Source: Sphingobacteriales bacterium (GTDB lineage: Bacteria; Bacteroidota; Bacteroidia; Chitinophagales; Chitinophagaceae). From it: 64,000 nt of DNA. Location: positions 744,001 through 808,000 of the forward strand of contig JADJGB010000008.1 of NCBI GenBank assembly GCA_016708305.1. The letters are read 5' to 3'. Below the pieces are notes generated by a model. It ran no database searches and had not been told where the DNA came from. It saw nothing but the letters and a program-made list of their open reading frames with translations. The position numbers and the translations under genes are program-made. Positions 26,596 to 36,012 of the stretch are shown here, in pieces. Positions within the stretch are counted from its first letter, which is position 1. Each line of letters begins with the position of its first letter.

Positions 26596-28518
26596 ATGAT
26601 GAAAAATCTAATTGCAATAGCGATAATGATGAGTTTGATTTTTAAAGCTCTTTCTGCTTATGCGCAAGCAGGACATACCTTAGATCCGGTTACTGTTACT
26701 TCTTCGATGACCGAAAAAAGAAGTTCCGAAACCGGCAGAAATATTACAATCATCAAAGGGGAGTATTTTACAAAACTACCCGTCAATTCTGTGGATGAGT
26801 TGTTAAAGTTTATCCCGGGTATAGAGGTTCAAAGTCGTGGTCCGAAAGGCTCCCAAAGCGACATCACCATTCGTGGCGGCACTTTCCAGCAGGTTTTGGT
26901 AATCCTGGACGGTTTGCGTTTGAATGATCCCAATACCGGCCATTTTTCTGCCTATATTCCTATGACTCCGGCTGAGATTGACCAGATAGAAATTTTGAAA
27001 GGCGCATCTTCTGCAATTTATGGATCGGATGCGGTGGGAGGTGTTATTAATATCATTACCAAGGTCTTTAGTAGTCGTACTCAGATAGAGAAACGAGGAC
27101 TGAATATGCAAATTTCTGCCGGAGAGTACGGGTTGCATAATGTAAATGCCGGAGGTTATCTGGAAACTGATAGATTGAGCCTGGGGGCAGGAGTAATTTC
27201 CAATAATGCCAAAGGAGTAATACAAAGAGGCGCAAGAGGATTTTTTCATAATACCACTGCTTCAGCAGGTGTCAGGTTCAAAATTAATTTTATTGGAACT
27301 TCGCTCTAAGGAGCGCTTATGACAGCAGGATTTTGCAGCACAGAACTTCTATACCACCTTTGTAAGTGATACAGCGAATGAAAAGGTAAACTCGTGGTGG
27401 TATCAGGCAAGGCTTGGTTATGAAAAAGAAAAATCAAAAATCGCTCTGGATGCCGGATACAAAGAGTTGAAAGATGAATATGCTTTCAATAAGGCATCTG
27501 TACCCAATCAAAGTAATTCATCATTGTTTCAGGCATTATTTTCTTTTCAACAAACAGTATCGGAACAAATATCCATTGTAACAGGATTCAATTTTCAAAA
27601 AAAATCAATTGCTTCTAATGATCGGGGAAACCACAGTATCAATACGGCAGCGCCTTTTATAAATCTGATTCAAAAAATTGGAAGTCATATTTCCCTGCAA
27701 CCTTCACTGCGGCTTGAGTTTATCGGCAACAGTAAGGCCGAACTGATTCCACAACTGAACGCGTCAATGAAGCTAAAGGATGTACAACTTAGGGCCAGTG
27801 GCGGCAAATCCATACGCGATGCAGATTTTACTGAACGGTTTAACAATTATAATAAACAATCTGTAAAAAGCGGGCGCATTGGCTTTCTGAGTTTGTCGGC
27901 TGAACAATCATGGACTTATGAAGGCGGCGTTGATTGGTTTAGTACAAATGGCATAAAACTATCGGGAACTTTTTTTCAGCGGTTTCATACCCGGCTGATC
28001 GACTGGGTAAATACCCCTTTTGCAGAAATGCCTCGAAAAGATAACCTAGTGAGTGGCGGCATCTATGCGCTTGCAAAAAACATAGCTGAAGTGAATACAA
28101 CCGGTGTAGAAGCAGATATGCAAATGATAAAAAAAATCAACAATCAACAATCTATTCTTTTTAATGGCGGATTGATTTGGCTGCACAGTAAAGCAGCGAA
28201 AAACAACCTTCCTTCTATATCAACTCTCACGCCCGTTTTTTAGCAAACCTGATGACAATATATAATTTTGGTCCGGTTGGCATAAGCATTACCGCTGTTT
28301 ATAAAAATCGTCAGCCTCAGGCAACAAATCCAATCAATGCAATTGTTAGCAAGGATTATTTTCTGTTGAATATGAAAGGAAGTTATCAAATTTTCCAGAG
28401 AAAATTAACGACTTTTGTTCAGGTTGATAATGTTTTTGACAAAGTGTATAGCGATTTATTGGGCGCTCCCATGCCGGGCAGGTGGCTTTCGGGAGGCTTT
28501 ACTGTTAACCTAAATTAA
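26596..28518 (+). pseudogene. TonB-dependent receptor, BtuB-like, frameshifted
   Basis: This locus of about 640 codons encodes an outer-membrane receptor of the vitamin B12/siderophore type. It has a signal peptide (IAIAIMMSLIFKALSAYAQ), then a TonB-box-like DPVTVTSS, the plug domain NSVDELLKFIPGIEVQSRGPKGSQSDITIRGGTFQQVLVILDG, and ASSAIYGSDAVGGVINIIT near residue 140. The barrel follows in shifted frames with RFLANLMTIYNFG and QVDNVFDKVYSDLLGAPMPGRW near the end. Frame breaks lie at T4 27288-27291, at a GG near 27327, and near 28215. The similarity is closest in type to cobalamin receptors. Substrate is not proved. Confidence 0.82.
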
Positions 28519-28543
28519 AAAACCGGCAATTGGACTTGCCGGT
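28515..28543 (-). terminator. Terminator between convergent genes
   Basis: A perfect 8-bp stem, ACCGGCAA (28522-28529) with TTGCCGGT (28536-28543), has an A-tract on its left, which gives a T-run when read on the minus strand. It would end transcription of the DUF4290 gene and may also act on the receptor gene. Confidence 0.8.
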
Positions 28544-28563
28544 CATTATTAATATTGAAAGTT

Positions 28564-29223
28564 TTAGTATCTTTTCTTTTTATAATTCCCGTTACTGTTC
28601 CCGTTTCCGTTTCTGTCGTTTCGGCGGTTGTTGTTGCTTTTTTGAAATTTATTGCGTTTCGGTATATTACTTCTTTCCATAGGGCGAAATGCTTTTACCG
28701 AAGGCGTATTGGTAAAGGCCAATTGCCCGTTTGTAATTTCGTTCAATTCACTTTGAATAGCATCATCCTGAACGATTTCTTTATGCCAGTTACTATATGT
28801 CAGCTTCATGTAATAAGCAATGGTATTGGCCAGCGCCTCTCTTTTTTCGGGGTCTTGTTCTTTCAACGCTATATTAATAATATCTTCAAGGTTTTTACCA
28901 AGATGAGCATGCTTTGAAATGCGTTTGGGGTAAGGTATTGGTTCGGGTTTTGTTTTAAGACTCTCTCTGGTTGGGATGGGGTATGGCGATTCTACTTCCA
29001 GCTTAAAGTCCGAAATAAAAAATAAATGATCCCAAAGTTTATGCCTGAAATCCTCCACATTCTTCAGATGCGGATTAAGGAAACCCATCAATTCAATAAC
29101 CTCATAGACGTTTTTTTGTCTTTTTTCGGGATCTTCAATTGTCTGTATGTATTCAATCATTTTTTGCACATGCCGACCATATTCACGCATGGCTAATTTG
29201 TTTCGTGTAGTATTATATTCCAT
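28564..29223 (-). CDS. DUF4290 domain-containing protein
   Basis: This 219-residue cytoplasmic protein of unknown function is widespread in Bacteroidota. The conserved N-terminal part reads MEYNTTRNKLAMREYGRHVQKMIEYI, followed by LMGFLNPHLKNVEDFRHKLWDHLFFIS, both typical of DUF4290. The C-terminal 35 residues are Asn/Arg/Gly-rich and end in basic residues, which suggests nucleic-acid contact, though this is speculation. The frame is intact. Confidence 0.9.
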   Translation of the reverse strand: MEYNTTRNKLAMREYGRHVQKMIEYIQTIEDPEKRQKNVYEVIELMGFLNPHLKNVEDFRHKLWDHLFFISDFKLEVESPYPIPTRESLKTKPEPIPYPKRISKHAHLGKNLEDIINIALKEQDPEKREALANTIAYYMKLTYSNWHKEIVQDDAIQSELNEITNGQLAFTNTPSVKAFRPMERSNIPKRNKFQKSNNNRRNDRNGNGNSNGNYKKKRY

Positions 29224-29452
29224 AAAAAATTTAGGTAACCTTAAATGTATTACGCTATAAAAAATTAGTGCTTTATACTTTTGCAGCTATTCTGCAAAGA
29301 TATAAGGAAAACTTAATTTCTGAAAAAAAGTTTTTTTACCAAAAGTCGGCTTAATTGTACTGTTTTGCACCGTTGGATATCTTTTAAGCATTTTGCCAGT
29401 TGACTTCATGCTTGAATTTGGAAATGTTGTTACAAAAAAGAAACCATGCCGG

Positions 29453-29460
29453 TATTTTTG
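29453..29460 (+). promoter_or_regulatory. -7 promoter box for the glycosyltransferase gene
   Basis: TATTTTTG matches TAnnTTTG and lies 25 bases before the ATG at 29486. Since transcription starts a few bases downstream, the longer in-frame start at 29393 would not be transcribed from here. Confidence 0.5.
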
Positions 29461-29485
29461 CACACTATCATTAATTTTGCTGATT

Positions 29486-30562
29486 ATGGTAATCGGCATT
29501 TGTGCAAACGAGTATTTTTCGACCTCGGCAGAAGGGGAAATTAATCGAATGATTATTGACGAACTGAAATCAATATCGCCCGAAATGAATTTTTATTTTT
29601 TTGCCGATACCGTCTTTTCCCCAAAATTTTCTAAAGTCGGCCATGCTCATTTTTTTGCCGTGAAACAAGGCGAAAAAAATGGTTTAAGACGCAAATGGTT
29701 TCAAACCGTTTATTTACCCAAAGCCATTAAAAAGACCGGTATTGAGGTAATGATCTATTTACGTCCCGATGAGGTATGTCGGCAGCCAATACCCCAGTTT
29801 TTGGCACTAAATGATGCAGCGTTAATTTCATCTTGGGATATTAAAAGAATGAATTTGCTAAAAGCAGTCATTGTTACTTCTACTTACCTGAAAGTAGCGT
29901 TGGCGCAACTCCATCTGATATCCGATGAAAAAATTTCTCTTGTAGAAGGAATAAAGAACATTGGGTTTAATGCCCCTTCTTTCGATGATAAATATGCTGC
30001 CAAAGAAGCCTATACCGGTGGAAAGCCCTTTTTTGTCTGTACCGATTTTGATATCGATGCAGAAAAATTTGTGCTGCTGCTAAAATCCTTTTCGCTTTTT
30101 AAGCAAAGACAACAGAGCAACTGGTGCTTAGTAGTGATGCTGCGCAACAAAAAGAAGCAAAACGTGCTGAATGACCTGCTGTCTAATTACAAATATCGTA
30201 CAGATGTAAAGCTGATGAGCAATCTGCATCCTGCAGAATTTCATCTGATATTGGCTTCGGCTTATTGTCTGATTAGCGTTTCGGATGCAGAACTGTTTCC
30301 GGTTTCGGTGTTCGAGTCTTTTTTTCATCAGGTTCCTGCTATTGCTTTAAACACTAAAACTAATAGTGAATATGCTGATGTATTGAAGGTAGTAGAACAA
30401 AAAAAACCTGCTCCCTTTTCCGAAAAAATGATGATATTTTATAAGGATGAAGCTCTAAGAGAGGATTTGGCCACCAAAGGGAATGATTTTTTAACAAAAT
30501 TTGATTTTGAAAAGCAGGTTAGCGAACTGAAAACAATGCTTTTGCAGACTAAGCAGCGATAA
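29486..30562 (+). CDS. Glycosyltransferase family protein
   Basis: This is a protein of about 358 residues with a GT-B-like two-domain layout. The central part PFFVCTDFDIDAEKFVLLLKSFSLFKQRQQSNWCLVVML is the start of a C-terminal GT4-like domain, and DAELFPVSVFESFFHQVPAIAL near residue 270 is the nucleotide-sugar-binding motif where GT4 enzymes have a conserved Glu. The N-terminal part has VTSTYLKVAL...ISLVEGIKN, again as in GT4 enzymes. The start at 29486 is preferred because of the promoter position. Donor and acceptor are unknown. Confidence 0.75.
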   Translation: MVIGICANEYFSTSAEGEINRMIIDELKSISPEMNFYFFADTVFSPKFSKVGHAHFFAVKQGEKNGLRRKWFQTVYLPKAIKKTGIEVMIYLRPDEVCRQPIPQFLALNDAALISSWDIKRMNLLKAVIVTSTYLKVALAQLHLISDEKISLVEGIKNIGFNAPSFDDKYAAKEAYTGGKPFFVCTDFDIDAEKFVLLLKSFSLFKQRQQSNWCLVVMLRNKKKQNVLNDLLSNYKYRTDVKLMSNLHPAEFHLILASAYCLISVSDAELFPVSVFESFFHQVPAIALNTKTNSEYADVLKVVEQKKPAPFSEKMMIFYKDEALREDLATKGNDFLTKFDFEKQVSELKTMLLQTKQR

Positions 30563-30572
30563 TGTACCTTTG
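30542..30572 (+). promoter_or_regulatory. Promoter of gldC
   Basis: TTG at 30542-30544 and TACCTTTG at 30565-30572 are separated by 20 bases, a full match to the Bacteroidota promoter. The -7 box ends 22 bases before the gldC ATG. Confidence 0.65.
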
Positions 30573-30594
30573 CGGTTTTATATAAATTTAAATA

Positions 30595-30945
30595 ATGACA
30601 AACTCGACAATTACTATTGAAGTGGAACTGGATGAAAACCGTTTCCCCGAAAATATAGGCTGGAATGCCACCGGTAGCACTATTGAGAACAGGCAAAATG
30701 CAAAGGCGATGATCCTTTCTTTTTGGGATGGCGCTGAAAAGGCAGCGCTTAGAATTGATTTATGGACTCAAAAGATGATGGTGGACGAAATGGCAGATTT
30801 CTTTTACCAAACATTGATGACAATGGCCGACTCCTTCGGACGGGCAACCAAATACACTGATCAGGCTGAGGATATGAAAAATTTTGCAAAAGATTTTTAT
30901 CATAAGTTTCAGGCTAAACAGTTGGAAACCAATAAAGCGCAGTAA
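30595..30945 (+). CDS. gldC: Gliding motility-associated protein GldC
   Basis: This 116-residue protein matches GldC over its whole length, with ITIEVELDENRFPENIGWNA at the N-terminus and KAMILSFWDGAEKAALRIDLWTQKMMVDEM in the middle. GldC was found through gliding mutants of Flavobacterium but is conserved in many non-gliding Bacteroidota; its biochemical role is unclear. It is followed by yqeY and cvpA on the same strand. The frame is intact. Confidence 0.92.
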   Translation: MTNSTITIEVELDENRFPENIGWNATGSTIENRQNAKAMILSFWDGAEKAALRIDLWTQKMMVDEMADFFYQTLMTMADSFGRATKYTDQAEDMKNFAKDFYHKFQAKQLETNKAQ

Positions 30946-30981
30946 TTTATTTCAAAAGATATTTTTTATAAACCATAGTAT

Positions 30982-31434
30982 ATGTCCTTAGAACAAATTA
31001 TAAATAATGATTTAAAAACTGCAATGCTGGCAAAGGATGAGGCAGCATTGCGCAGCCTTCGAGCCATCAAAGCAGCTATTTTAATTGCCAAAACGGCAGA
31101 GGGGGCAAAAGACATTATGAGTGCCGAAGAAGAAATAACATTAGTACAAAAGCTGGTAAAACAAAGAAAGGATTCTTTGGAAATTTATGAAAAACAAAAC
31201 AGGCCCGATTTGGCACAGAAGGAAAAAGAGGAAATAGCGGTGATTGAAAAGTATATGCCTGCACAACTTTCGGAGGTCGAGCTGAGAGAAATTCTTTCAA
31301 AAATTATTGCTGAAACAGGCGCTTCTTCACCTGCTGAAATGGGTAAAGTGATGGGTGTAGCCACTAAGCAGTTGGCGGGTAAAGATGATGGGAAAGCTAT
31401 TTCGGCTATCGTAAAGGAATTATTGGCTAAATAG
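30982..31434 (+). CDS. yqeY: GatB/YqeY domain-containing protein
   Basis: This is a 150-residue YqeY-like protein, homologous to the tail domain of the GatB amidotransferase subunit that contacts tRNA. Typical features are LEQIINNDLKTAMLAKDEAALRSLRAIKAAI at the N-terminus, IEKYMPAQLSEVELREIL near residue 90, and the GKVMGVATKQLAGKDDGKAISAIVKELL end. It lacks the GatB catalytic domain. It ends 3 bases before cvpA. Function is uncertain. Confidence 0.92.
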   Translation: MSLEQIINNDLKTAMLAKDEAALRSLRAIKAAILIAKTAEGAKDIMSAEEEITLVQKLVKQRKDSLEIYEKQNRPDLAQKEKEEIAVIEKYMPAQLSEVELREILSKIIAETGASSPAEMGKVMGVATKQLAGKDDGKAISAIVKELLAK

Positions 31435-31437
31435 AAG

Positions 31438-31971
31438 ATGCTGGTTGATATCATTTTTTTAATATTGTTGGCTATGGCGGCTTTTAGGGGTTACCGGCAA
31501 GGTCTGATAGTGGGGGTTTTATCATATCTCGCATTCATCATTGGTCTGGCTGCTGCTATTAAATTATCGGCATTGGTGGCCGCAAAGATGACCGGTCAGG
31601 TGAATGTTTCGGACAGATGGATGCCTTTTCTGGCCTTTTCATTGGTGTTTGTTTTTGTGGTGATGCTGGTGAAATGGGTGGCACGGCTTGCCCAATCTGC
31701 CTTTGAGCGTATTAAACTGGGCTGGCTGAACCGGATAGGCGGCGTTTTTCTTTTTTCGTTGATTTACATTTCAGGTTATGCCATATTTTTATTTTATATA
31801 AGCAGATTAAAAATACTACCGGAATCAATAGGTAGTTCTGCCAGCTATGGTTTTATTAAGGTTTTTGGAAGCTATGCGATTGACACTCTTGGCAGTTTTC
31901 TGCCTATTTTCAAAAACTTGTTTTCCGAGCTGGAACATTTTTTTGAGGGCATTGCTCAAAAAAATAATTAA
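31438..31971 (+). CDS. cvpA: CvpA family membrane protein
   Basis: This 177-residue protein has four predicted membrane helices in the CvpA arrangement: VDIIFLILLAMAAFRGYRQGLIVGVLSYLAFIIGLAAAIK at the start, WMPFLAFSLVFVFVVMLVKWVAR near residue 60, and GWLNRIGGVFLFSLIYISGYAIF near residue 98. CvpA proteins have been linked to colicin V production and envelope tolerance. It is tightly packed after yqeY and probably shares the gldC operon. Confidence 0.9.
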   Translation: MLVDIIFLILLAMAAFRGYRQGLIVGVLSYLAFIIGLAAAIKLSALVAAKMTGQVNVSDRWMPFLAFSLVFVFVVMLVKWVARLAQSAFERIKLGWLNRIGGVFLFSLIYISGYAIFLFYISRLKILPESIGSSASYGFIKVFGSYAIDTLGSFLPIFKNLFSELEHFFEGIAQKNN

Positions 31972-32032
31972 TTTTTCAAAAAACTGTATTACTTTTAAGT
32001 ATTACATATCAAAGAGTTACCTATAAAGAGGG

Positions 32033-32040
32033 TAGTTTTG
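32033..32040 (+). promoter_or_regulatory. Possible -7 box for the hydrolase-CBS-bamA operon
   Basis: TAGTTTTG matches TAnnTTTG and lies 65 bases before a former ATG at 32105 and about 100 before the GTG start at 32144. No TTG is well spaced upstream. Confidence 0.35.
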
Positions 32041-32143
32041 TGATTTTTATTTATAGTTGGTAATTTTTTTATTAATATATTAGCGGCTATATTATCTATT
32101 AAGTATGTAATACGAAATAAAACAGCACGATAAGTTCAAGTTT

Positions 32144-32887
32144 GTGGAAGAAGGTGAGGGAGAGCCATTGGTGCTGTTGCATGGGCTGTTTGGCGCTTTG
32201 AGTAATTTTTCGGCCTTAATTGATTATTTTAAACAATATAATAAAGTGGTGGTGCCTTTGCTCCCTTTGCTGGAAATGGATATTATTCATACCAGCGTGA
32301 GTGGTCTGGCTAAATATGTGCATAAATTTATTGAACAGAGAGATTATAATAATATTCACCTTTTAGGCAATTCGCTGGGTGGTCATGTGGGGCTGGTTTA
32401 TTTGCTAAGAAATGAATCTCCAAGGATAAAATCAGTTATTTTAACAGGCAGTTCGGGTCTCTTTGAAAATGCAATGGGCGACAGCTATCCCAAAAGAGGG
32501 GATAAAGAGTACATCAGAAAAAAAACAGCTTATACTTTTTATGACCCCGCTATTGCAACCGATGAACTGGTGGATGAGGTTTTCTCCATCACTAACAACA
32601 GGCTGAAGGTTATTCGGATTATTGCTTTGGCCAAAAGCGCCATTAGAAATAATCTGGGCGAAGAACTGAATAAAATTAAAATTCCTGCGCTTTTAATTTG
32701 GGGCAAAAACGATAATGTAACGCCTCCTTTTGTTGCCGAGGAGTTTCATAAATTATTACCAAACAGCGAACTTCATTTTATTGACAAATGTGGTCATGCG
32801 CCTATGATGGAAGTTCCAATTGAATTTAATAAAATTTTGTTTAAATTTCTTGAAAAGCAATCAGCTATTGCAACACAAGGTCAATGA
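32144..32887 (+). CDS. Alpha/beta hydrolase
   Basis: This 247-residue enzyme has the alpha/beta-hydrolase triad: the nucleophile Ser in LLGNSLGGHVG near residue 78, an Asp in WGKNDNVTPP near residue 196, and the His in DKCGHAPMMEVP near residue 221. The oxyanion HG motif LLHGLFGALSNF lies near residue 12. The reading starts at a GTG. The 12 codons before it (EIKQHDKFKF region) look coding and lead back to an ATG at 32105, but the second codon there is TAA, so a nonsense change or an error has shortened the open frame. The substrate is unknown. Confidence 0.82.
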   Translation: MEEGEGEPLVLLHGLFGALSNFSALIDYFKQYNKVVVPLLPLLEMDIIHTSVSGLAKYVHKFIEQRDYNNIHLLGNSLGGHVGLVYLLRNESPRIKSVILTGSSGLFENAMGDSYPKRGDKEYIRKKTAYTFYDPAIATDELVDEVFSITNNRLKVIRIIALAKSAIRNNLGEELNKIKIPALLIWGKNDNVTPPFVAEEFHKLLPNSELHFIDKCGHAPMMEVPIEFNKILFKFLEKQSAIATQGQ

Positions 32888-32913
32888 GTGCTGTCTTGGT
32901 ATAAAGAAGTGTC

Positions 32914-33573
32914 ATGTTAATTAAAAATCTTCGTTTCGAGGCTATTCCAAATCTGGAAATATCAGATCAGATATTGCGTGCGTTGGAGTTAATGCATGAT
33001 TTACACGTCAGGCATGTTGCTATTACGAGGGGAAACGAGTATGCAGGACTGTGTAGCGAAGATGTATTAATGGATATGGATGAAAATATCACTTTTGAGG
33101 AAATTGAACCATCATTGCTCAGGGTTTCAGTAAAGGAAGATGATCATTTTCTGAATGCAGTTTTATTGGCTGCCAATTACCATCTTACTGTTATCCCGGT
33201 TATAGATGAGGCGCACAATCTGGTAGCTACTATTGAGTCGAATCATTTATTGAAAAATATTTCTGACTTTCTGCATTTGAAAGAGCCTGCAGGAATGATA
33301 GTGCTCGAAATGGACACTCAGCAGTATTCTTTTTCTGAAATCAGTAAAATTGTAGAAGCAAATGACGCTCAAATAACCCAGCTCAATACAACAAAGAATA
33401 ATGCTGATGGTACCATGGAAGTAACCGTTTGCGTAAACAAACTCGAAATCTCAGATATTGTTGCCACCTTTCAAAGGTATGACTATGTCGTAAAATATTA
33501 TTTTGGGGAGGAATTATATACAAATGAGTTAAAAGATAATTACGAAAACCTGATGAATTATCTAAACATTTAG
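32914..33573 (+). CDS. CBS domain-containing protein
   Basis: This 219-residue protein has two CBS motifs in the first 125 residues: ISDQILRALELMHDLHVRHVAI and HFLNAVLLAANYHLTVIPVIDE, followed by an ACT-like C-terminal half (PAGMIVLEMDTQQYSFSEISKIVEANDA). CBS pairs bind adenine nucleotides. In Bacteroidota this gene commonly stands beside nadK and an outer-membrane BamA-like gene, as here. It probably senses nucleotide state, which is inferred. Confidence 0.88.
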   Translation: MLIKNLRFEAIPNLEISDQILRALELMHDLHVRHVAITRGNEYAGLCSEDVLMDMDENITFEEIEPSLLRVSVKEDDHFLNAVLLAANYHLTVIPVIDEAHNLVATIESNHLLKNISDFLHLKEPAGMIVLEMDTQQYSFSEISKIVEANDAQITQLNTTKNNADGTMEVTVCVNKLEISDIVATFQRYDYVVKYYFGEELYTNELKDNYENLMNYLNI

Positions 33574-33620
33574 CTTTGCTGTCTTCGGTATCCGTATTAT
33601 GTAAACTATTAGCCTGGCAA

Positions 33621-35108
33621 ATGCTAAAAATGCAGTGTTATATATTAGTGGTTCTATTGCTTGTTTTGGCAAGTTATAAAAGTTATGCCCAAGATGCAAC
33701 TCACGTCATTTCTTCCACACCGGTTAGTATTGCAGCTCCATCCGTTGATTCATTTTTAGTGGCTAATCATTTGGATGATATAGCTGACAGCAGCTTTGTA
33801 ATACGTAAAATAATTATAGAAGGAAACAAAACTACACGCAGGCTAATCATGCTTAGAGAACTTGCTTTTCACGAAGGAGATACTATAAAAAGAAGTGCAG
33901 TACCGGATTTGTTTAAGGATGGAAGAAACCTGCTGATGAATACACAGCTTTTTCATAATGTCAATATTTCGATAATCGGCCTTAGCGCCCCTTATGTGGA
34001 TATACAGATAGTGGTAAAAGAAAGATGGTATATCCTGCCATTTGTTTATTTTAAACCGGTTGACCGAAACCTCAGCCAATGGTTGTTTAAAGAAAAGGCC
34101 AGTTTCGCAAGAGTGGATTACGGTGCAAAACTGTTATGGTCCAACTTTACGGGTAACAATGATAAACTCAATTTCTATTTCGTTACCGGCTATACCAAAC
34201 AACTGATGGTCAATTACCGGCGGCCATATATTGATAAAGGCTTAAAATGGGGAATGAATCTTGATTTTGCAATAGGTAAAAACCGAGAGATTAATTTTAA
34301 TACTATTGATGATAAGCAAGCGTTTTATAAGGACTCTGCCAGTTATATAAAAGATTTTTCAAGGGCGAATATTGAGTTTACTTACCGCAAAGCATTTTAT
34401 ACAAGTCATACGTTTGGAGTAAGTTATAATACACTCAATGTAAAAGACACAATATTAAAATTAAATCCAATTTTTTTTATTCATGGAAAAAATTCAGTGA
34501 GATACCCTTCTATTTATTATAAATTAGCATACGTAAATCTGGATTATATTCCTTACCCCAAACAAGGATATGCCGGAGAATTATTTTTTATCAAACAGGG
34601 GTTTGACAAAAATATGAATATGTGGCAATTGATTGCCAAAGGAATGGCTTCATGGCCAATTGGTAAGTCCTCTTTCTGGAATGTGAAAGCGTTGGGCACA
34701 GTGAAATTACCATTCGAACAACCCTATTTCAATACACAGGATCTTGGTTATGGCGATTTGTTTTTGAGAGGCTATGAATATAATGTAATTGACGGAGTGG
34801 CTGGCGGGCTAATAGGCGTAACTGCAGCACAACAATTAACCAATTTCAGTTTTCATATTCCTTATACAGAGTGGTTGACACCCAGACAAATACCTTTGAA
34901 AATTTATGGAAAAGTGTTTGGGAATATGGGTTATGTATATCGCCATCCCGACAGGGGGCCCAATGAACTACCTAACAAAATGCTTTTTGGCGGTGGTGTT
35001 GGCTTGGATTTGTTTACAAGTTACGATTTAATCATCAGTCTGGAGTTTTCTTTCAATCAATTAGGCCAAAACGGATTATATTTACACAAAAAGGATTATT
35101 CTGATTGA
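33621..35108 (+). CDS. BamA/TamA-family outer membrane protein
   Basis: This protein of about 495 residues has a signal peptide (CYILVVLLLVLASYKSYAQ), one POTRA-like domain (FVIRKIIIEGNKTTRRLIMLRELAFHEGDTI, about residues 50-130), and a C-terminal 16-strand-type surface-antigen barrel with alternating aromatic strands. It differs from canonical BamA, which has five POTRA domains. The in-frame TTG at 33576 would add 15 non-conserved residues, so the ATG at 33621 is preferred. It lies between the CBS gene and nadK. Confidence 0.85.
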   Translation: MLKMQCYILVVLLLVLASYKSYAQDATHVISSTPVSIAAPSVDSFLVANHLDDIADSSFVIRKIIIEGNKTTRRLIMLRELAFHEGDTIKRSAVPDLFKDGRNLLMNTQLFHNVNISIIGLSAPYVDIQIVVKERWYILPFVYFKPVDRNLSQWLFKEKASFARVDYGAKLLWSNFTGNNDKLNFYFVTGYTKQLMVNYRRPYIDKGLKWGMNLDFAIGKNREINFNTIDDKQAFYKDSASYIKDFSRANIEFTYRKAFYTSHTFGVSYNTLNVKDTILKLNPIFFIHGKNSVRYPSIYYKLAYVNLDYIPYPKQGYAGELFFIKQGFDKNMNMWQLIAKGMASWPIGKSSFWNVKALGTVKLPFEQPYFNTQDLGYGDLFLRGYEYNVIDGVAGGLIGVTAAQQLTNFSFHIPYTEWLTPRQIPLKIYGKVFGNMGYVYRHPDRGPNELPNKMLFGGGVGLDLFTSYDLIISLEFSFNQLGQNGLYLHKKDYSD

Positions 35109-35130
35109 ATTTTAAAAAAAGTAATTTAGG

Positions 35131-36012
35131 CTGAAATTAGATGTTTACAGCAGAGGTGTTGATGCAAACCAATATGGTAGTATTAAAACTATTTTTGAAG
35201 AGCTGGAATACTATGAGATAGATTATGTCATCTTTCAACCTTTTTTTGAAGAAATAAAAGATCTGCTAAATCTGAATCCGCAAACACCGGTATTTAATTC
35301 TTATGAAGATCTGGATAAAGATGTAGAGTTTATAATCGGGCTGGGTGGCGATGGTACTCTGTTAGATACTGTAACCCTGATTCGTGAGAAACCTATTTCC
35401 ATCATGGGTATTAATTTTGGCCGACTTGGTTTTTTGTCCAGTATCGGTCAGGATAACCTGAAATATGCCATCAAAGCATTAGTGTCGCGTACTTATGTGA
35501 GTGAGGCGCGCACTCTTATTCATTTGGATGCCGATTTGCCATTATTTGGAGATGTGCCTTTTGGCCTTAACGAATTTGCCATTCATAAGAGGGATATTGC
35601 CTCGATGCTTAAAATACATACCTATATTAATGGAGAATTTTTAAACACATATTGGGCCGACGGATTAATTGTGTCAACTCCAACCGGCTCTACCGGTTAT
35701 TCTCTCAGTTGTGGGGGACCAATTGTTTTTCCTGATTCACAGAACTTTATTATAACACCGGTAGCGCCTCACCACCTCAACATGAGATCATTAGTTGTTA
35801 ACGACAACAGTATTATTTCGTTTGAAATAGAAAGCAGAACCGATGATATTATTTGCGCTCTCGACTCTCGTAAGGAAATCGTTTCAAAAAATATTTCTTT
35901 GGCGGTGCGAAAAGAAAAATTCAACATCAACCTGCTACGCCTGAGCGAAACCAACTTCCTGCATACCATTCAAACCAAACTGATTTGGGGGCTTGACAGA
36001 AGAAATCCTTAA
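35131..36012 (+). CDS. nadK: NAD kinase with a probable CTG start
   Basis: This 293-residue enzyme makes NADP from NAD and ATP. The GGDGT motif (LGGDGTLLDT) is near residue 72, INFGRLGFLSSI near residue 93, and the NE/D plus GSTGYSLSCGGP motif (STPTGSTGYSLS) near residue 186. The conserved N-terminus KLDVYSRGVDANQYG begins directly after CTG at 35131, and no ATG, GTG or TTG lies between it and the upstream stop at 35122-35124. The first usual start codon in frame, at 35404, would remove GGDGT and is rejected. CTG either is the real start or is an altered ATG. Confidence 0.88.
   Translation: MKLDVYSRGVDANQYGSIKTIFEELEYYEIDYVIFQPFFEEIKDLLNLNPQTPVFNSYEDLDKDVEFIIGLGGDGTLLDTVTLIREKPISIMGINFGRLGFLSSIGQDNLKYAIKALVSRTYVSEARTLIHLDADLPLFGDVPFGLNEFAIHKRDIASMLKIHTYINGEFLNTYWADGLIVSTPTGSTGYSLSCGGPIVFPDSQNFIITPVAPHHLNMRSLVVNDNSIISFEIESRTDDIICALDSRKEIVSKNISLAVRKEKFNINLLRLSETNFLHTIQTKLIWGLDRRNP

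Noticed and set aside
29393..29485. Longer N-terminus for the glycosyltransferase gene
   Set aside because: A TAnnTTTG promoter box lies at 29453-29460 within this stretch, so it would not be transcribed from that promoter, and the residues are not glycosyltransferase-like.
35404..36012. NAD kinase starting at ATG 35404
   Set aside because: That start would delete the GGDGT motif and about 90 conserved residues that are open and in frame upstream.
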